Shown: positions 18,808 through 30,529, numbered from the stretch's first letter. The stretch is 64,000 bases of DNA from Pandoraea thiooxydans (GCF_001931675.1 NZ_CP014839.1:992001-1056000), one strand, 5' to 3'. The notes: a model not told the origin generated them from the sequence alone. A program made the numbers and translations.

Positions 18808-19409
18808 TAGTGCCGTTAACTGATAGAGACGAAGTTAATCAACAAAGCGAGTGTAATCCTCTTCGCCATGCCGGCAGCTGCTGTTCTGGACCGTCAATGT
18901 GCCTCGGTAAGCATCCCTTCGTGTGGGCGAACCTCTTTATCGCGGTCATCTTGTTGAGGCCAATACACGGTGAATTGCCAGTGATTTGGTAAATCTTCGT
19001 ACGCATCATCGTGGCGCGAGAGCTCGACATATCTGATGCATCTTTGCGGGGGGCTGACGCAGCGTAGGGAGCTGCGTTCGATCTGACGAGACGTAGCGAT
19101 ACGATGAGCGGGTGCCCCGGCCGCGTCCGAGAGCATCCGTCAGTGTCGACAGGTTTAAGCTCCGATTGCGGAAATTTTCTCCTGATATGCCAAATCTGGC
19201 GGTGTTGCCTTATAGGGAGATTTCTGGTCAACGCGATAGAACTGCTTATTCGAAAAATTTGACTGTCTATCGGAACACACGTCCAGTTGACTCCGACGCC
19301 GGGCTGGCACGACAGCAGGCAGGAGCTACTCCTAAGGTGCTCCCCTCACCGTATGCAAAGCCTCGTAGCTTATGAACGCTTTTGAATCGAAATATCGATG
19401 AGAGGATTT
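18808..19409. other. Intergenic region after tldD
   Basis: About 600 bases without a gene I can support. A 60-codon GTG frame at 18810 holds four cysteines and a hydrophobic tail but has no ribosome site. No terminator with a T-run was found after tldD. Confidence 0.4.
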
Positions 19410-20420
19410 ATGGCCGCTTTGTTGACGGCAGAGATAGCCGATGATTTTGTGGAGCTTGTGCTTTGTCATCTGACACGGGAGTTCCCCAATAAGCCGTCGC
19501 ACGAGCTCGCGTCTCCCGCTGACATTAAGGGCCCACGTGCCTTGCATCCGGTTTTTTACGGAAGCTACGACTGGCACTCGTGCGTACACGGATACTGGCT
19601 TCTCCTGTATTTAATTCAACGCTTCCCCGACTTGAGACAAGCGTCGCGGATCATCGAAGTTGTTGATGACCACTTCACTGTTCCTAAGTTGGCCATGGAA
19701 CTGGCGTACGTCGAGATGCCGCATAACCGAAGCTTCGAACGGCCGTATGGGTGGGCGTGGCTCCTGAAGCTAGCATCTCAGGTCGAAGTGTCGCAATTGC
19801 CGGGCGCGAAGGTGTGGCGTGATGCGCTCGCTCCCCTTGCGGCGGCTTTTGTGGCGCGATTGGAAGAATATTTGCCTAAGGCCACGTACCCCATCAGAAC
19901 CGGTACCCATTCCAATACCGCGTTCGCCCTTGCATTCGCGCTCGACTTTGCGCGCACCATCGGCCACCATACACTGGCCGACCTCGTAACGAAAACTGCC
20001 AGGAGGTGGTATTTGGCGGACGTAGCCTGTCAGGCTTGGGAGCCTTGCGGGGATGAGTTTCTGTCACCCTCACTGATGGAGGCTGAACTGATGCGTCGCG
20101 TACTGCCTGCCTCCGAATTTGGGGAATGGTTTTCGGTTTTTTTGCCTGAACTGGCCCATGGCCGACCCGCCACGCTGTTTCGGCCTGCAACAGTCACTGA
20201 CCACAGCGATAGCAAGATTGCTCATCTCGACGGACTGAACTTGAGCCGTGCTTGGTGCCTAAGGTCTCTCGCGCAATCACTGGCCGCGAATGATAGCCGC
20301 AGAGAACGGATGCTGCATGCAAGCGAGCTTCATCTTGTCCAAGGGTTACAGCACGTCAGGGGTAACTACATTGGGGAGCACTGGCTGGCCACATTCGCGA
20401 CTCTCGCACTCGAAGGCTAG
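19410..20420 (+). CDS. DUF2891-family protein of unknown function
   Basis: A 336-residue protein resembling the DUF2891 family, with the characteristic stretch FYGSYDWHSCVHGYW near residue 48, then FERPYGWAWLLKLA and a C-terminal EHWLATFATLAL. The fold is probably all-helical, of the alpha/alpha-toroid kind seen in carbohydrate-active enzymes; that is an inference from its helical, Trp/His-rich pattern. The start at 19410 is preferred over 19398 because AGAGG lies five bases ahead. No signal peptide is seen. It lies between the TldD gene and the dioxygenase on the same strand. Its role in the cassette is unknown. Confidence 0.75.
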   Translation: MAALLTAEIADDFVELVLCHLTREFPNKPSHELASPADIKGPRALHPVFYGSYDWHSCVHGYWLLLYLIQRFPDLRQASRIIEVVDDHFTVPKLAMELAYVEMPHNRSFERPYGWAWLLKLASQVEVSQLPGAKVWRDALAPLAAAFVARLEEYLPKATYPIRTGTHSNTAFALAFALDFARTIGHHTLADLVTKTARRWYLADVACQAWEPCGDEFLSPSLMEAELMRRVLPASEFGEWFSVFLPELAHGRPATLFRPATVTDHSDSKIAHLDGLNLSRAWCLRSLAQSLAANDSRRERMLHASELHLVQGLQHVRGNYIGEHWLATFATLALEG

Positions 20421-20499
20421 ACCGGCACTGAAATACTTTTCAGCATTGCTATCAGATTTGAAAAAATATGCTATTCGGTTCAATGTTTGCGGCCAATTT

Positions 20500-20514
20500 A
20501 GCAAAATTTTCGCC
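20500..20514 (-). promoter_or_regulatory. Lrp-type box before the dioxygenase gene
   Basis: On the minus strand it reads GCGAAAATTTTGCTA, 13 of 15 positions of the E. coli Lrp consensus. It shares the 14-base string CAATTTAGCAAAAT (20495-20508) exactly with 3606-3619 before the proline aminopeptidase. It lies about 70 bases ahead of the dioxygenase start. Confidence 0.45.
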
Positions 20515-20582
20515 ATGCTTACCGCATAAGATTGTTGGGTTGATTCGACGTTCGTGATCGAATAATTCAAAGGATTTATGCG

Positions 20583-21107
20583 ATGCCGAGTTCACTCGAA
20601 ACGCTCAATTGCGTGTCGGAATTTGCTCAACGAATTGAGACTATCGTTGATCTACCCTGGGATGAATTTCGCCAGCGATTACCGGGTATGTTGCATGACG
20701 CGTCCGACCTAGGCGTGAGCCTTACGGAGGCGCAGCGGCTTGGCGAAGCGCAAAAATATGCGCGGCACATTCTTCACGCGGATGCGCAAGGGCGTTTTAC
20801 CGTCATGGCACTCATCTGGCGAGAAGGTCAGTTTAGCCCGATTCATGGGCATTGGACCTGGTGCGGCTATGCTGTGCTAGAAGGATCTTTAACGGAAGAA
20901 CATTTCCATTGGAGTGCGCTTTCCCAAACGGCAACGTTGGATAAGTGTGTAGAGCGGCCAAGTGGCTCGGTGGTCATATCCTCGGCCGGATTGAACGAGG
21001 TTCATCGTCTGGGAAATGCTCACGCGACGCCAGCGGTTTCGCTGCACGTGTATGGGGTTGCCGCGGATCTCGCTGCTACGCGTGTCAACCGGGTCGTGAC
21101 TCAATGA
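20583..21107 (+). CDS. Cysteine-dioxygenase-like cupin
   Basis: A 174-residue cupin of the cysteine dioxygenase family. The metal-binding stretch is FSPIHGHWTWCGYAVLEG (two histidines spaced HxH) and the third ligand is expected in NEVHRLGNAHA. Family enzymes use non-heme iron and oxygen to turn cysteine (or 3-mercaptopropionate) into the sulfinate. It has its own upstream gap with an Lrp-like box and is followed 86 bases later by a thioredoxin reductase gene. If the cassette imports a cysteine-rich peptide, this enzyme would dispose of the released thiol. Exact substrate is not readable from the sequence. Confidence 0.8.
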   Translation: MPSSLETLNCVSEFAQRIETIVDLPWDEFRQRLPGMLHDASDLGVSLTEAQRLGEAQKYARHILHADAQGRFTVMALIWREGQFSPIHGHWTWCGYAVLEGSLTEEHFHWSALSQTATLDKCVERPSGSVVISSAGLNEVHRLGNAHATPAVSLHVYGVAADLAATRVNRVVTQ

Positions 21108-21118
21108 ATTGCGCATGA

Positions 21119-22141
<1,023 letters not shown>

Positions 22142-22442
22142 TTCGTGGACGGTGCTTTGGTCATTGCAAGGCGGCCGCCACTTTACGTTGACGCCGTCGG
22201 GGTCGCGCAGCCACACCTCCCGGCGGTTGAAAAATAGCCGGCGGGGATGCGGACAAAATCCTGGACTACTTTGGGGGTACGCCATGTCTTCATATGAAGA
22301 CCGCATGACGGCTGTGTGATCTTGCCTTGCCCCGCTTTTACCGGACACAGTCACATTCGGGTAGTTCAACTTCCGTTGTTGGTGCGTACGTCGCCGGTTG
22401 ATTGTAATACCGCAGAAAATTCAAATCGATTTGGAGACGTCG
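22142..22442. other. Intergenic region between trxB and the ATPase gene
   Basis: About 300 bases with no intact gene. On the minus strand 22175-22225 would encode REVWLRDPDGVNVKW, which resembles the C-terminal end of glyoxalase/VOC proteins, possibly a leftover fragment. The evidence is too short for a firm call. Confidence 0.3.
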
Positions 22443-23636
22443 ATGTTAAACACGCTGGCTATTAATAACTATCGCTCGATTCGCGAACTCGTTATGCCGC
22501 TAACGCGACTGAACCTAATAACTGGTGCGAACGGCAGCGGCAAGTCTAACCTCTACAGAGCGTTGAGATTGCTGGCTAGCACGGCGCACGACGGCATCAT
22601 TGCTCCATTAGCTCGTGAGGGAGGTTTGCAGTCGGCAGTATGGGCCGGAGTGGAAGACCGTGCCGGGCGAGTGCGCCGTGGTGAGATCCTTGCTACCCCA
22701 AGGGCGCCGGGCACACCAGCGCCACGACTTAGGCTGGGCTTCAGTGGTGACAGCTTCGGCTACGCGGTAAGCATGGGAATTGTGTCGCCACCTGGAAATG
22801 CTGATAGAGATACTCGCTCATCGTTTGAACTGGACCCGGAGTTCAAACGCGAATCGATTTGGTCGGGGCCTTTTTTGCGACCCGCCAGTCTTTTAATAGA
22901 CCGCGATGGTAGCCTCGTTCGTCGTCGTTCCGGGCAAGGATGGGACGTTGTTACAACGCATCTGCCGCGCTTCGAGAGCCTGTTCTCCCAAGTCGGCCGC
23001 GATGAGCTTAGCCCCGAAGTGTTCGCAGTTCGAGAGGCGATGCGGAGCTGGAGGTTCTATGACCATTTTCGCGTCGATTCGGATTCTCCGGCACGCCAAT
23101 CGCAGATAGGCACGCGCACACTGGTGCTGCACCATGATGGAAGGGACTTGGCAGGCGCATGGCAGACTATACGAGAAATCGGAGACCGTCGGGCTCTTGA
23201 TGAAGCGGTGTCGGATGCGTTTCCGGGTGCGCGAGTCGAAATAGACGCTCGCCCAGGTGGTTTGTTCTCGGTGCTCTTTCACCAGAATGGCCTTTCAAGG
23301 CCTCTTTACACATCTGAATTGTCCGATGGAACGTTACGTTATTTGTTGCTCTGCGCGGCGCTGCTAACTCCACGGCCACCGGAACTGATGGTTCTTAATG
23401 AGCCTGAATCAAGTTTGCATGCCGATCTGATACCTGCACTAGGACGCTTGATTCGCCATGCAGCCCAAAACTCGCAAATTTGGGTCATCTCTCACTCGTC
23501 TCGGCTGGCTGCAGCGCTTGAAGAGGATTCAGATTGCAACACTGTCGTCCTCGAGAAAGTTTTCTCCGAAACGGAAATCGTTGGATTGCGTCCACTAGAC
23601 CGACCCGCTTGGCATTGGGCTGATTCTGGGAAATAG
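22443..23636 (+). CDS. Predicted AAA ATPase (RecF/SMC-like, OLD-type)
   Basis: A 397-residue single-chain ATPase. Near the N terminus is NYRSIRELVMPLTRLNLITG, then Walker A GANGSGKSN; near the C terminus are the signature-like SELSDGTLRYLLL, Walker B PELMVLNEPESSLH and an H-loop SHSSRL. This matches the COG4637-type predicted ATPases. The start at 22443 has GGAG six bases upstream. Such proteins occur in genome islands and sometimes in defence loci, but no partner nuclease, methylase or toxin gene is next to it. Its stop codon is directly followed by a headless lipoprotein fragment, so it marks a recombination junction. Confidence 0.8.
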   Translation: MLNTLAINNYRSIRELVMPLTRLNLITGANGSGKSNLYRALRLLASTAHDGIIAPLAREGGLQSAVWAGVEDRAGRVRRGEILATPRAPGTPAPRLRLGFSGDSFGYAVSMGIVSPPGNADRDTRSSFELDPEFKRESIWSGPFLRPASLLIDRDGSLVRRRSGQGWDVVTTHLPRFESLFSQVGRDELSPEVFAVREAMRSWRFYDHFRVDSDSPARQSQIGTRTLVLHHDGRDLAGAWQTIREIGDRRALDEAVSDAFPGARVEIDARPGGLFSVLFHQNGLSRPLYTSELSDGTLRYLLLCAALLTPRPPELMVLNEPESSLHADLIPALGRLIRHAAQNSQIWVISHSSRLAAALEEDSDCNTVVLEKVFSETEIVGLRPLDRPAWHWADSGK

Positions 23637-23637
23637 C

Positions 23638-24219
23638 GGAATTTTCAGCACGATCGCCTTGTTGGTCGTGTCGCTGGGCGTTGCCGCATGCGGGACGCTG
23701 ACGCGCACGGCGTGGACGCGGCCCGAGGTCTCGATTCCCCGGCGTTGGCAGACAGACTCTGCCGTCTCGGTCGGGGCGTCTTACAACCAGAGCGGCGCTC
23801 CTGACGCGTCCAGGTCGTCGTCGGTAGACACGGAAGCGAATCCGGGCAGTGATACGAATATCGACCCGTGGTGGTACGCGTTCGGCGATCCAGAACTGAA
23901 CCGGCTTGTCGAGCGGGCGTTGGCTGCCAATCACGATCTCAAGACCGCGATCGTCAATCTGCGCGCGGCGCAATTTTCCGTCGAGCTCGCCCGCGCAAAT
24001 CAATTGCCCACGATGAGCGTAAGTGCGGGGCTGTCGAATTCTCATTCGCTGCGTGGTGCGCCCGTCGTATCACACGCGAATTCGCTTCTCGCATCGGCTA
24101 GCTATGTCGTTGACCTATGGGGTTCGCAGGCGAGTTCGACCGGTGCATCGCGCTGGGAGGCGCGGGCAACTGAGCAGGATGAACGGACGGTTAAGATGGC
24201 GGTCGCATACCAGATGTGA
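23638..24219 (+). pseudogene. RND efflux outer-membrane lipoprotein fragment (NodT/TolC family)
   Basis: The frame carries a lipoprotein signal (LLVVSLGVAAC, lipobox cysteine), then the typical WWYAFGDPELNRLVERAL and the first outer-membrane-factor repeat (NLRAAQFSVELARANQLPT). Intact family members are about 450-500 residues; only about 190 remain before an early stop. No proper start codon precedes the signal: the reading frame runs back into the ATPase gene. The gene is therefore broken at both ends and should not make a working channel. Confidence 0.8.
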
Positions 24220-24261
24220 ATTTCGGCATACATCGATATTCCAGCTTTCGGGGCAGGTCAC
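24220..24261. other. Short junction between two gene fragments
   Basis: These bases lie between the end of the lipoprotein fragment and the breakpoint of the integrase stub. They match neither family by eye and may be filler from recombination. Confidence 0.3.
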
Positions 24262-24357
24262 TGCGGCCGCCTTCGTTCGAAAGGTCTTTGATATACTCTG
24301 GCCTCGCCGGCGAACCTGCGCCCGCCAACGGTTGCCGATTGGAAGGATGGAGGGCAT
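24262..24357 (-). pseudogene. Tyrosine-recombinase (phage integrase) N-terminal stub
   Basis: The first 32 codons read MPSILPIGNRWRAQVRRRGQ and then SISKTFRTKAAA, the arm-binding start of many tyrosine integrases. After that the frame loses similarity. The core-binding and catalytic domains are gone. It points away from the tRNA gene 216 bases to its right. It marks a decayed mobile element at the low-GC/high-GC boundary. Confidence 0.65.
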
Positions 24358-24378
24358 GCGATTCGTGTCTGGTAGACT

Positions 24379-24437
24379 GTAGCAACGTTAGGTGGATAAA
24401 GTTTGCTATGCGATATTTCGTAGCAATTTTGTAGCAT
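24379..24437 (+). repeat. GTAGCA direct repeats next to the integrase stub
   Basis: GTAGCAA occurs at 24379 and 24420, and GTAGCAT at 24431. Short repeats of this sort flank many integrase genes as arm-type or att-adjacent sites. They lie between the stub and the tRNA gene. Function is inferred only from position. Confidence 0.35.
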
Positions 24438-24573
24438 ACGCAACGTTTCACAGCGTTACACAATGGGTCACGGCGCTTCATTTAGGGTGAAGCAAAAATG
24501 CCGAAAACCCACGCTGGATATGACGAAACCCCCCCTTGATCGAGGATTCGTCCTATCCGGTGAACAATGTGCT

Positions 24574-24648
24574 CTCCCCGTAGTTCAATGGATAGAACGA
24601 GTGCCTCCTAAGCGCTAGATACAGGTTCGATTCCTGTCGGGGGGACCA
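24574..24648 (+). tRNA. tRNA-Arg (anticodon CCT)
   Basis: A full cloverleaf can be drawn. The acceptor CTCCCCG (24574-24580) pairs with CGGGGGG (24638-24644) with one U-G pair. The D stem is GTTC/GAAC, the anticodon stem AGTGC/GCGCT with loop CTCCTAA (anticodon CCT), and the T arm ACAGG-TTCGATT-CCTGT. A discriminator A and encoded CCA follow. It sits at the border between the low-GC region and core genes, a common place for island insertion. Confidence 0.93.
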
Positions 24649-24686
24649 CCCAATTTCCCCGCCCGACAGCATCCTTCCCCTTTTTC

Positions 24687-25673
<987 letters not shown>

Positions 25674-25763
25674 ATGCTTCACCCTCGATTGAGTTTTGGG
25701 AATATGAGATCGCGAACCGGCGCAGTCGCGACTGCGCGCGGCGTTGCCGGCATCGGTCAGCCG

Positions 25764-26615
25764 TTATTCGCCGGGCGGAAAATCGGCGCCCAGCGTGACG
25801 CGCTCCCACGCGTCGAAATCGTTGCGCAGCATCTCCAGCTTCTTGTGCGCGAGATCAAGCGCGTCCTTGCCCAGCAGCAGCCGCAACGGTGGTGTGTCCG
25901 ACAGCGCCGCTTCGATGATCGCTTGCGCGCCGCGCACCGGATCGCCCGGCTGATGCCCGCTGCGGCCCATGGTCTGGCGGCGGCGCGCGCCGGCCGTGTC
26001 GGCATAGTCGTCGATGTGCGTGGCCGACTGCTTGAGCGAGGCGCCTGCCCAGTTGGTGCGAAAGCCGCTCGGCTCGACGATGAGCACGTCGATGCCCAGC
26101 GGCTTGAGTTCGTAGGAGAGCGCTTCCGAAATGCCCTCGACCGCATATTTGGTGCCGTTGTAATAACCAATGGCAGGGGCGCTGCGCAACCCGCCGATCG
26201 AGGAAATGTTGATCACCAGCCCGCTGCGCTGCTCGCGCATCGCGGGCAGCACGGCTTTGGTCATGTCGACCAGGCCGAACACATTGGTCTCGAACATCGC
26301 GCGCACCGCGTCGTCCTCGCCTTCCTCGATCGCCGCGAGATAGCCGTAGCCGGCGTTGTTGACGAGCACGTCGATGCGCCCGAAGCACCGCAGCGTTTGC
26401 GTCACCGCGTGATCGATCTGTCGCCGGTCGGTCACGTCCAGATCGAGCGCCAGCGCCCGGTCTGGATGTCCTTCGAGCAAATCCGCGACCGTGGCGCTGT
26501 GGCGTGCGGTGACGACCGCACGCCAGCCGCGCGCTAGCACCTGTTTGGCCAACTCGCGGCCGAAGCCGCCCGAGCAGCCGGTGATCAGCCAAACGGGATT
26601 GTCACGATTCATCAT
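25764..26615 (-). CDS. Short-chain dehydrogenase/reductase
   Basis: A 283-residue classical SDR. The cofactor motif TGCSGGFGREL is near the N terminus, NNAGYG follows, and the active site has a serine in NISSIGG and YNGTK for the Tyr-x3-Lys pair. AGGAG seven bases ahead fixes the start at 26615 (a second ATG follows directly). It lies 91 bases before the aldo/keto reductase gene. Members with this pattern are often annotated only as oxidoreductases; the substrate cannot be told. Confidence 0.92.
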   Translation of the reverse strand: MMNRDNPVWLITGCSGGFGRELAKQVLARGWRAVVTARHSATVADLLEGHPDRALALDLDVTDRRQIDHAVTQTLRCFGRIDVLVNNAGYGYLAAIEEGEDDAVRAMFETNVFGLVDMTKAVLPAMREQRSGLVINISSIGGLRSAPAIGYYNGTKYAVEGISEALSYELKPLGIDVLIVEPSGFRTNWAGASLKQSATHIDDYADTAGARRRQTMGRSGHQPGDPVRGAQAIIEAALSDTPPLRLLLGKDALDLAHKKLEMLRNDFDAWERVTLGADFPPGE

Positions 26616-26799
26616 GATTGAACTCCTGGGATGGGGGGGCGCGCGCGGCCGGCGCAGTGGCATGACACTGACTTTATAATAGCGCAGGGCGCGCGCGCTC
26701 GCAGCGCCCCGGCGCCGGCGCCACGAGACGACGATATGGCCGCCTTATAAGAATGTATACCGGAGACCGCCGCGGCACGATTCACATGAAAGAAATCCT

Positions 26800-28728
26800 A
26801 TGACTCCATCGACGCAAGCCTCGCGCGCCGGGCGGCTGGCCGCCCGGTTGTCGGCCCGTCCGTGGGTGACCCAGGGGATCAAGATCATCCTGCTGCTGTC
26901 GTTGATCACGGTCGGCGCATGGCGCGTCTATTTGTACGCCGAACGTATCGAGATCGGCGATATGCGAGACAGCGCGCAACATCGGTTGGATATCTACGAG
27001 AGCGCGGTGACTAGCGCGATTGCGCGCTACGATTATCTGACCGGCCTGCTCAATCTCAATCCGGACGTGATCGCCCTGTTGCGGCACCCGAACGATCCGG
27101 TGCTGATCGATAAGGTCAATCGCTATCTGGCGGCGGTCAACGCCGATGCGCGTACCAACACGCTTTATGTGATGGATCTGCAGGGGACCACCCTGGCGGC
27201 GAGCAATTGGAGTACCCCCATCAGCTTCGTCGGCGCCAATTTTTCGTTCAGGCCATACTTCATCGATGCAATGAAAAATGGCCACGGCACGTTCTACGGC
27301 CTTGGCACAACCAGCAAGCAGGCCGGCTACTTCTATGCCGAGCGCATTTATGCCGACGGCAAGCCGATCGGCGTGGCCACCGCCAAGATCGACCTGGATA
27401 AGGTCGAGCAGGTGTGGAAGCAAAGTACCGAGACGGTGATGGTGGCCGATGCCAATGGCGTTGTTTTCCTGACATCGTTTCCCGGCTGGAAATTCAAGGC
27501 CCTGCATCCCCTCACGCCGCAAGCCCGCGAGGAGATCGCCGCGACGCGCCAATACAACGCGCCCGGCGCGCTCGAGCTGATCGGGCTGCATCAGGTCGAG
27601 CGGCTCAGCCAGAACGCCAGTATCGTCGCGTTGCCGCAGCACAGCCGCTTTGCCGCCAGCGCCTCGAATCCGTTCAGACCAGAATATTTGCTGGTGAGCC
27701 GCCCGGTATCCGGCACCGACTGGCACATCATGATCCTCTCGAACGTCACCTCCGCGCGCGTGGCGGCGCGCAACGCCGCGTTCGATACCGCGTTGGGGTT
27801 GGCCTTCGTGTCGATCGCCGTGCTGTACGTGTTGCAGCGCCGGCGTATCATCTCCCAGCGGCTGGCGATGGAAGAGACCCTGCAGCGCCTGAACGATGAG
27901 CTCGAACGCAAGGTCGCGCGCCGTACCGAGGCACTGAGCCGCTCGAACAACAGTCTGCGCAGCGAAATCACGCGCCACAAGCAGACCGAGGCGACCCTCA
28001 AGGCAACGCTGGAAGAACTGGTGCAAGCCGGCAAAATGGCGGCGTTGGGCCAGATGTCGGCCGGGGTCACCCATGAATTGAACCAGCCGCTGGCGGCGTT
28101 GCGTACATTGTCGGACAACGCGTTGATGTTTCTCGAGCGTGGCCGCACCGGCGAGACGCAGGACAACCTGCGCATGATCAGCGAGCTGATCGAGCGCATG
28201 GGCAAGATCACCGCGCAGCTCAAGCGCTTCGCGCGCAAGTCGCCGCCCGACATGCGCGCGGTTTCGGTCGACACGGCGATCTCGAACGCGCTGTTTCTGA
28301 TCGAACCCCGCTTGCGCAAGGAGTCGGTAACGCTCGACTATGCCAAGCCGCCGGTTGCGAGCTATGTGCTGGCCGACGCCAATCGGCTCGAGCAGGTGCT
28401 GGTCAACCTGTTCGCCAACGCGCTCGACGCCATGGCACATAGCGAACACCGGCAACTCAGCGTTATCGTGCAAACTGATGCCGAGCGCTCGACCATTACC
28501 GTGCGGGACACCGGCGATGGACTCAGCGAGGCGGCGCAGGCGCATTTGTTCGAGCCATTTTTCACTACCAAGGCGCAGGGGGCCGGGCTTGGCCTGGGGC
28601 TGGCGATTTCGGCGGGCATTTTGCGAGAATTCGGCGGCAGCCTCAGAGGAACCAATTGGGACGGCGGCGCAGAGTTCATCGTTACCCTGCGTACCGCCGC
28701 ACAGAACAACGCGTTGGAGACAGAATAA
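26800..28728 (+). CDS. dctB: DctB-family sensor histidine kinase
   Basis: A 642-residue membrane kinase. Membrane helices at about 27-46 and 328-347 bracket a periplasmic double-Cache sensor domain like that of DctB. A coiled coil (about 355-410) leads to the dimerisation domain with phospho-acceptor H425 (GVTHELNQPLAAL), then an ATPase domain with GDGLSEAAQ and GLGLGLAIS. DctB senses C4-dicarboxylates in rhizobia. Here no dctA follows; the partner regulator gene starts 11 bases later and a Liv-type transporter comes next. The ligand may therefore be a different carboxylate. Confidence 0.9.
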   Translation: MTPSTQASRAGRLAARLSARPWVTQGIKIILLLSLITVGAWRVYLYAERIEIGDMRDSAQHRLDIYESAVTSAIARYDYLTGLLNLNPDVIALLRHPNDPVLIDKVNRYLAAVNADARTNTLYVMDLQGTTLAASNWSTPISFVGANFSFRPYFIDAMKNGHGTFYGLGTTSKQAGYFYAERIYADGKPIGVATAKIDLDKVEQVWKQSTETVMVADANGVVFLTSFPGWKFKALHPLTPQAREEIAATRQYNAPGALELIGLHQVERLSQNASIVALPQHSRFAASASNPFRPEYLLVSRPVSGTDWHIMILSNVTSARVAARNAAFDTALGLAFVSIAVLYVLQRRRIISQRLAMEETLQRLNDELERKVARRTEALSRSNNSLRSEITRHKQTEATLKATLEELVQAGKMAALGQMSAGVTHELNQPLAALRTLSDNALMFLERGRTGETQDNLRMISELIERMGKITAQLKRFARKSPPDMRAVSVDTAISNALFLIEPRLRKESVTLDYAKPPVASYVLADANRLEQVLVNLFANALDAMAHSEHRQLSVIVQTDAERSTITVRDTGDGLSEAAQAHLFEPFFTTKAQGAGLGLGLAISAGILREFGGSLRGTNWDGGAEFIVTLRTAAQNNALETE

Positions 28729-28739
28729 AGGTTGGCAAC

Positions 28740-30073
<1,334 letters not shown>

Positions 30074-30074
<1 letters not shown>

Positions 30075-30105
30075 GGCGCCCACGCGGGTTTTCCCGGGTG
30101 CGCCC
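30074..30105 (+). terminator. Hairpin after dctD
   Basis: GGGCGC pairs with GCGCCC, and an inner CGGG with CCCG, starting in the dctD stop codon. A long T-run is lacking, so termination strength is uncertain. Confidence 0.4.
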
Positions 30106-30134
30106 GTCTGACACGATTTCCGCACACGCCATCC

Positions 30135-30156
30135 GGCGAATGTCTGGAATTTCGCC
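30135..30156 (+). promoter_or_regulatory. Candidate DctD upstream activator site
   Basis: An inverted repeat GGCGAA-N10-TTCGCC lies about 100 bases before the expected transcription start. Activators of this family bind such dyads at that distance. Only one full dyad was found. Confidence 0.45.
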
Positions 30157-30191
30157 AAGTGAGGTCAGATGCTTAATTTTTATCTCATATA

Positions 30192-30204
30192 AATCAATTA
30201 GTTA
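30192..30204 (+). promoter_or_regulatory. IHF site
   Basis: AATCAATTAGTTA fits every fixed position of the IHF consensus WATCAANNNNTTR. It sits between the dyad and the -24/-12 promoter, where IHF bends DNA in many sigma-54 systems. Confidence 0.6.
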
Positions 30205-30220
30205 AAAAATTTGCTCGGTA

Positions 30221-30234
30221 GGCACGGAGCTTGC
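30221..30234 (+). promoter_or_regulatory. Sigma-54 (-24/-12) promoter for the liv-type operon
   Basis: GGCACGGAGCTTGC has the obligatory GG and GC ten bases apart and matches the family consensus GGCACG-N4-TTGC. Transcription would start near 30246, about 285 bases ahead of livK. Confidence 0.75.
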
Positions 30235-30529
30235 GTAAGTCTTGGAAACAACATATTCAAAAAATTGGAGACAAGGCCAACACGCCAATCCCCTTGGCGA
30301 GCCATCACGCTGCGTCCCCTTGAATTGAATTGTGTATCCGCCCCGTCGTGGCCGGCCGGCATCTGCTTGGCGTGCCAAACCGGGGCCGGTAGTACCAGGC
30401 AGCAAGCGCTGGCCGAGACCTGACCGTCCCGGCCGGCGCGACCGATGCGTTCGGCCCGGCGAGACGGGCCGACCACATCGGTCGAAAACGCGGTACCGCA
30501 GTTTCTTTTAATGAAAATAGGAGATTGGA

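Larger units (their letters stand above)
30075..30529. other. Regulatory region between dctD and livK
   Basis: These 455 bases hold a dyad, an IHF site and a sigma-54 promoter in that order (separate entries). They are followed by a GC-rich leader of about 285 bases before livK. The leader contains a perfect TTGGC-GT-GCCAA palindrome (30367-30378). No coding frame here is credible. Confidence 0.6.

Noticed and set aside
18810-18992. 60-codon GTG frame with four cysteines right after tldD, considered as a peptide precursor
   Set aside because: No ribosome site, odd composition, and no maturation enzymes other than TldD/TldE. It may be chance; transcript and conservation data would be needed to revive it.
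22175-22225. Minus-strand REVWLRDPDG stretch like the C-terminal end of VOC/glyoxalase proteins
   Set aside because: About 17 residues only, with no upstream domain; noted in the gap entry but too short to call a pseudogene.
26782-28545. Long minus-strand open frame opposite dctB
   Set aside because: It is a shadow of the GC-rich dctB gene in another frame: skewed composition, no family resemblance and no ribosome site. Similar long shadows opposite hpnH/hpnA, parE and parC were dropped for the same reason.
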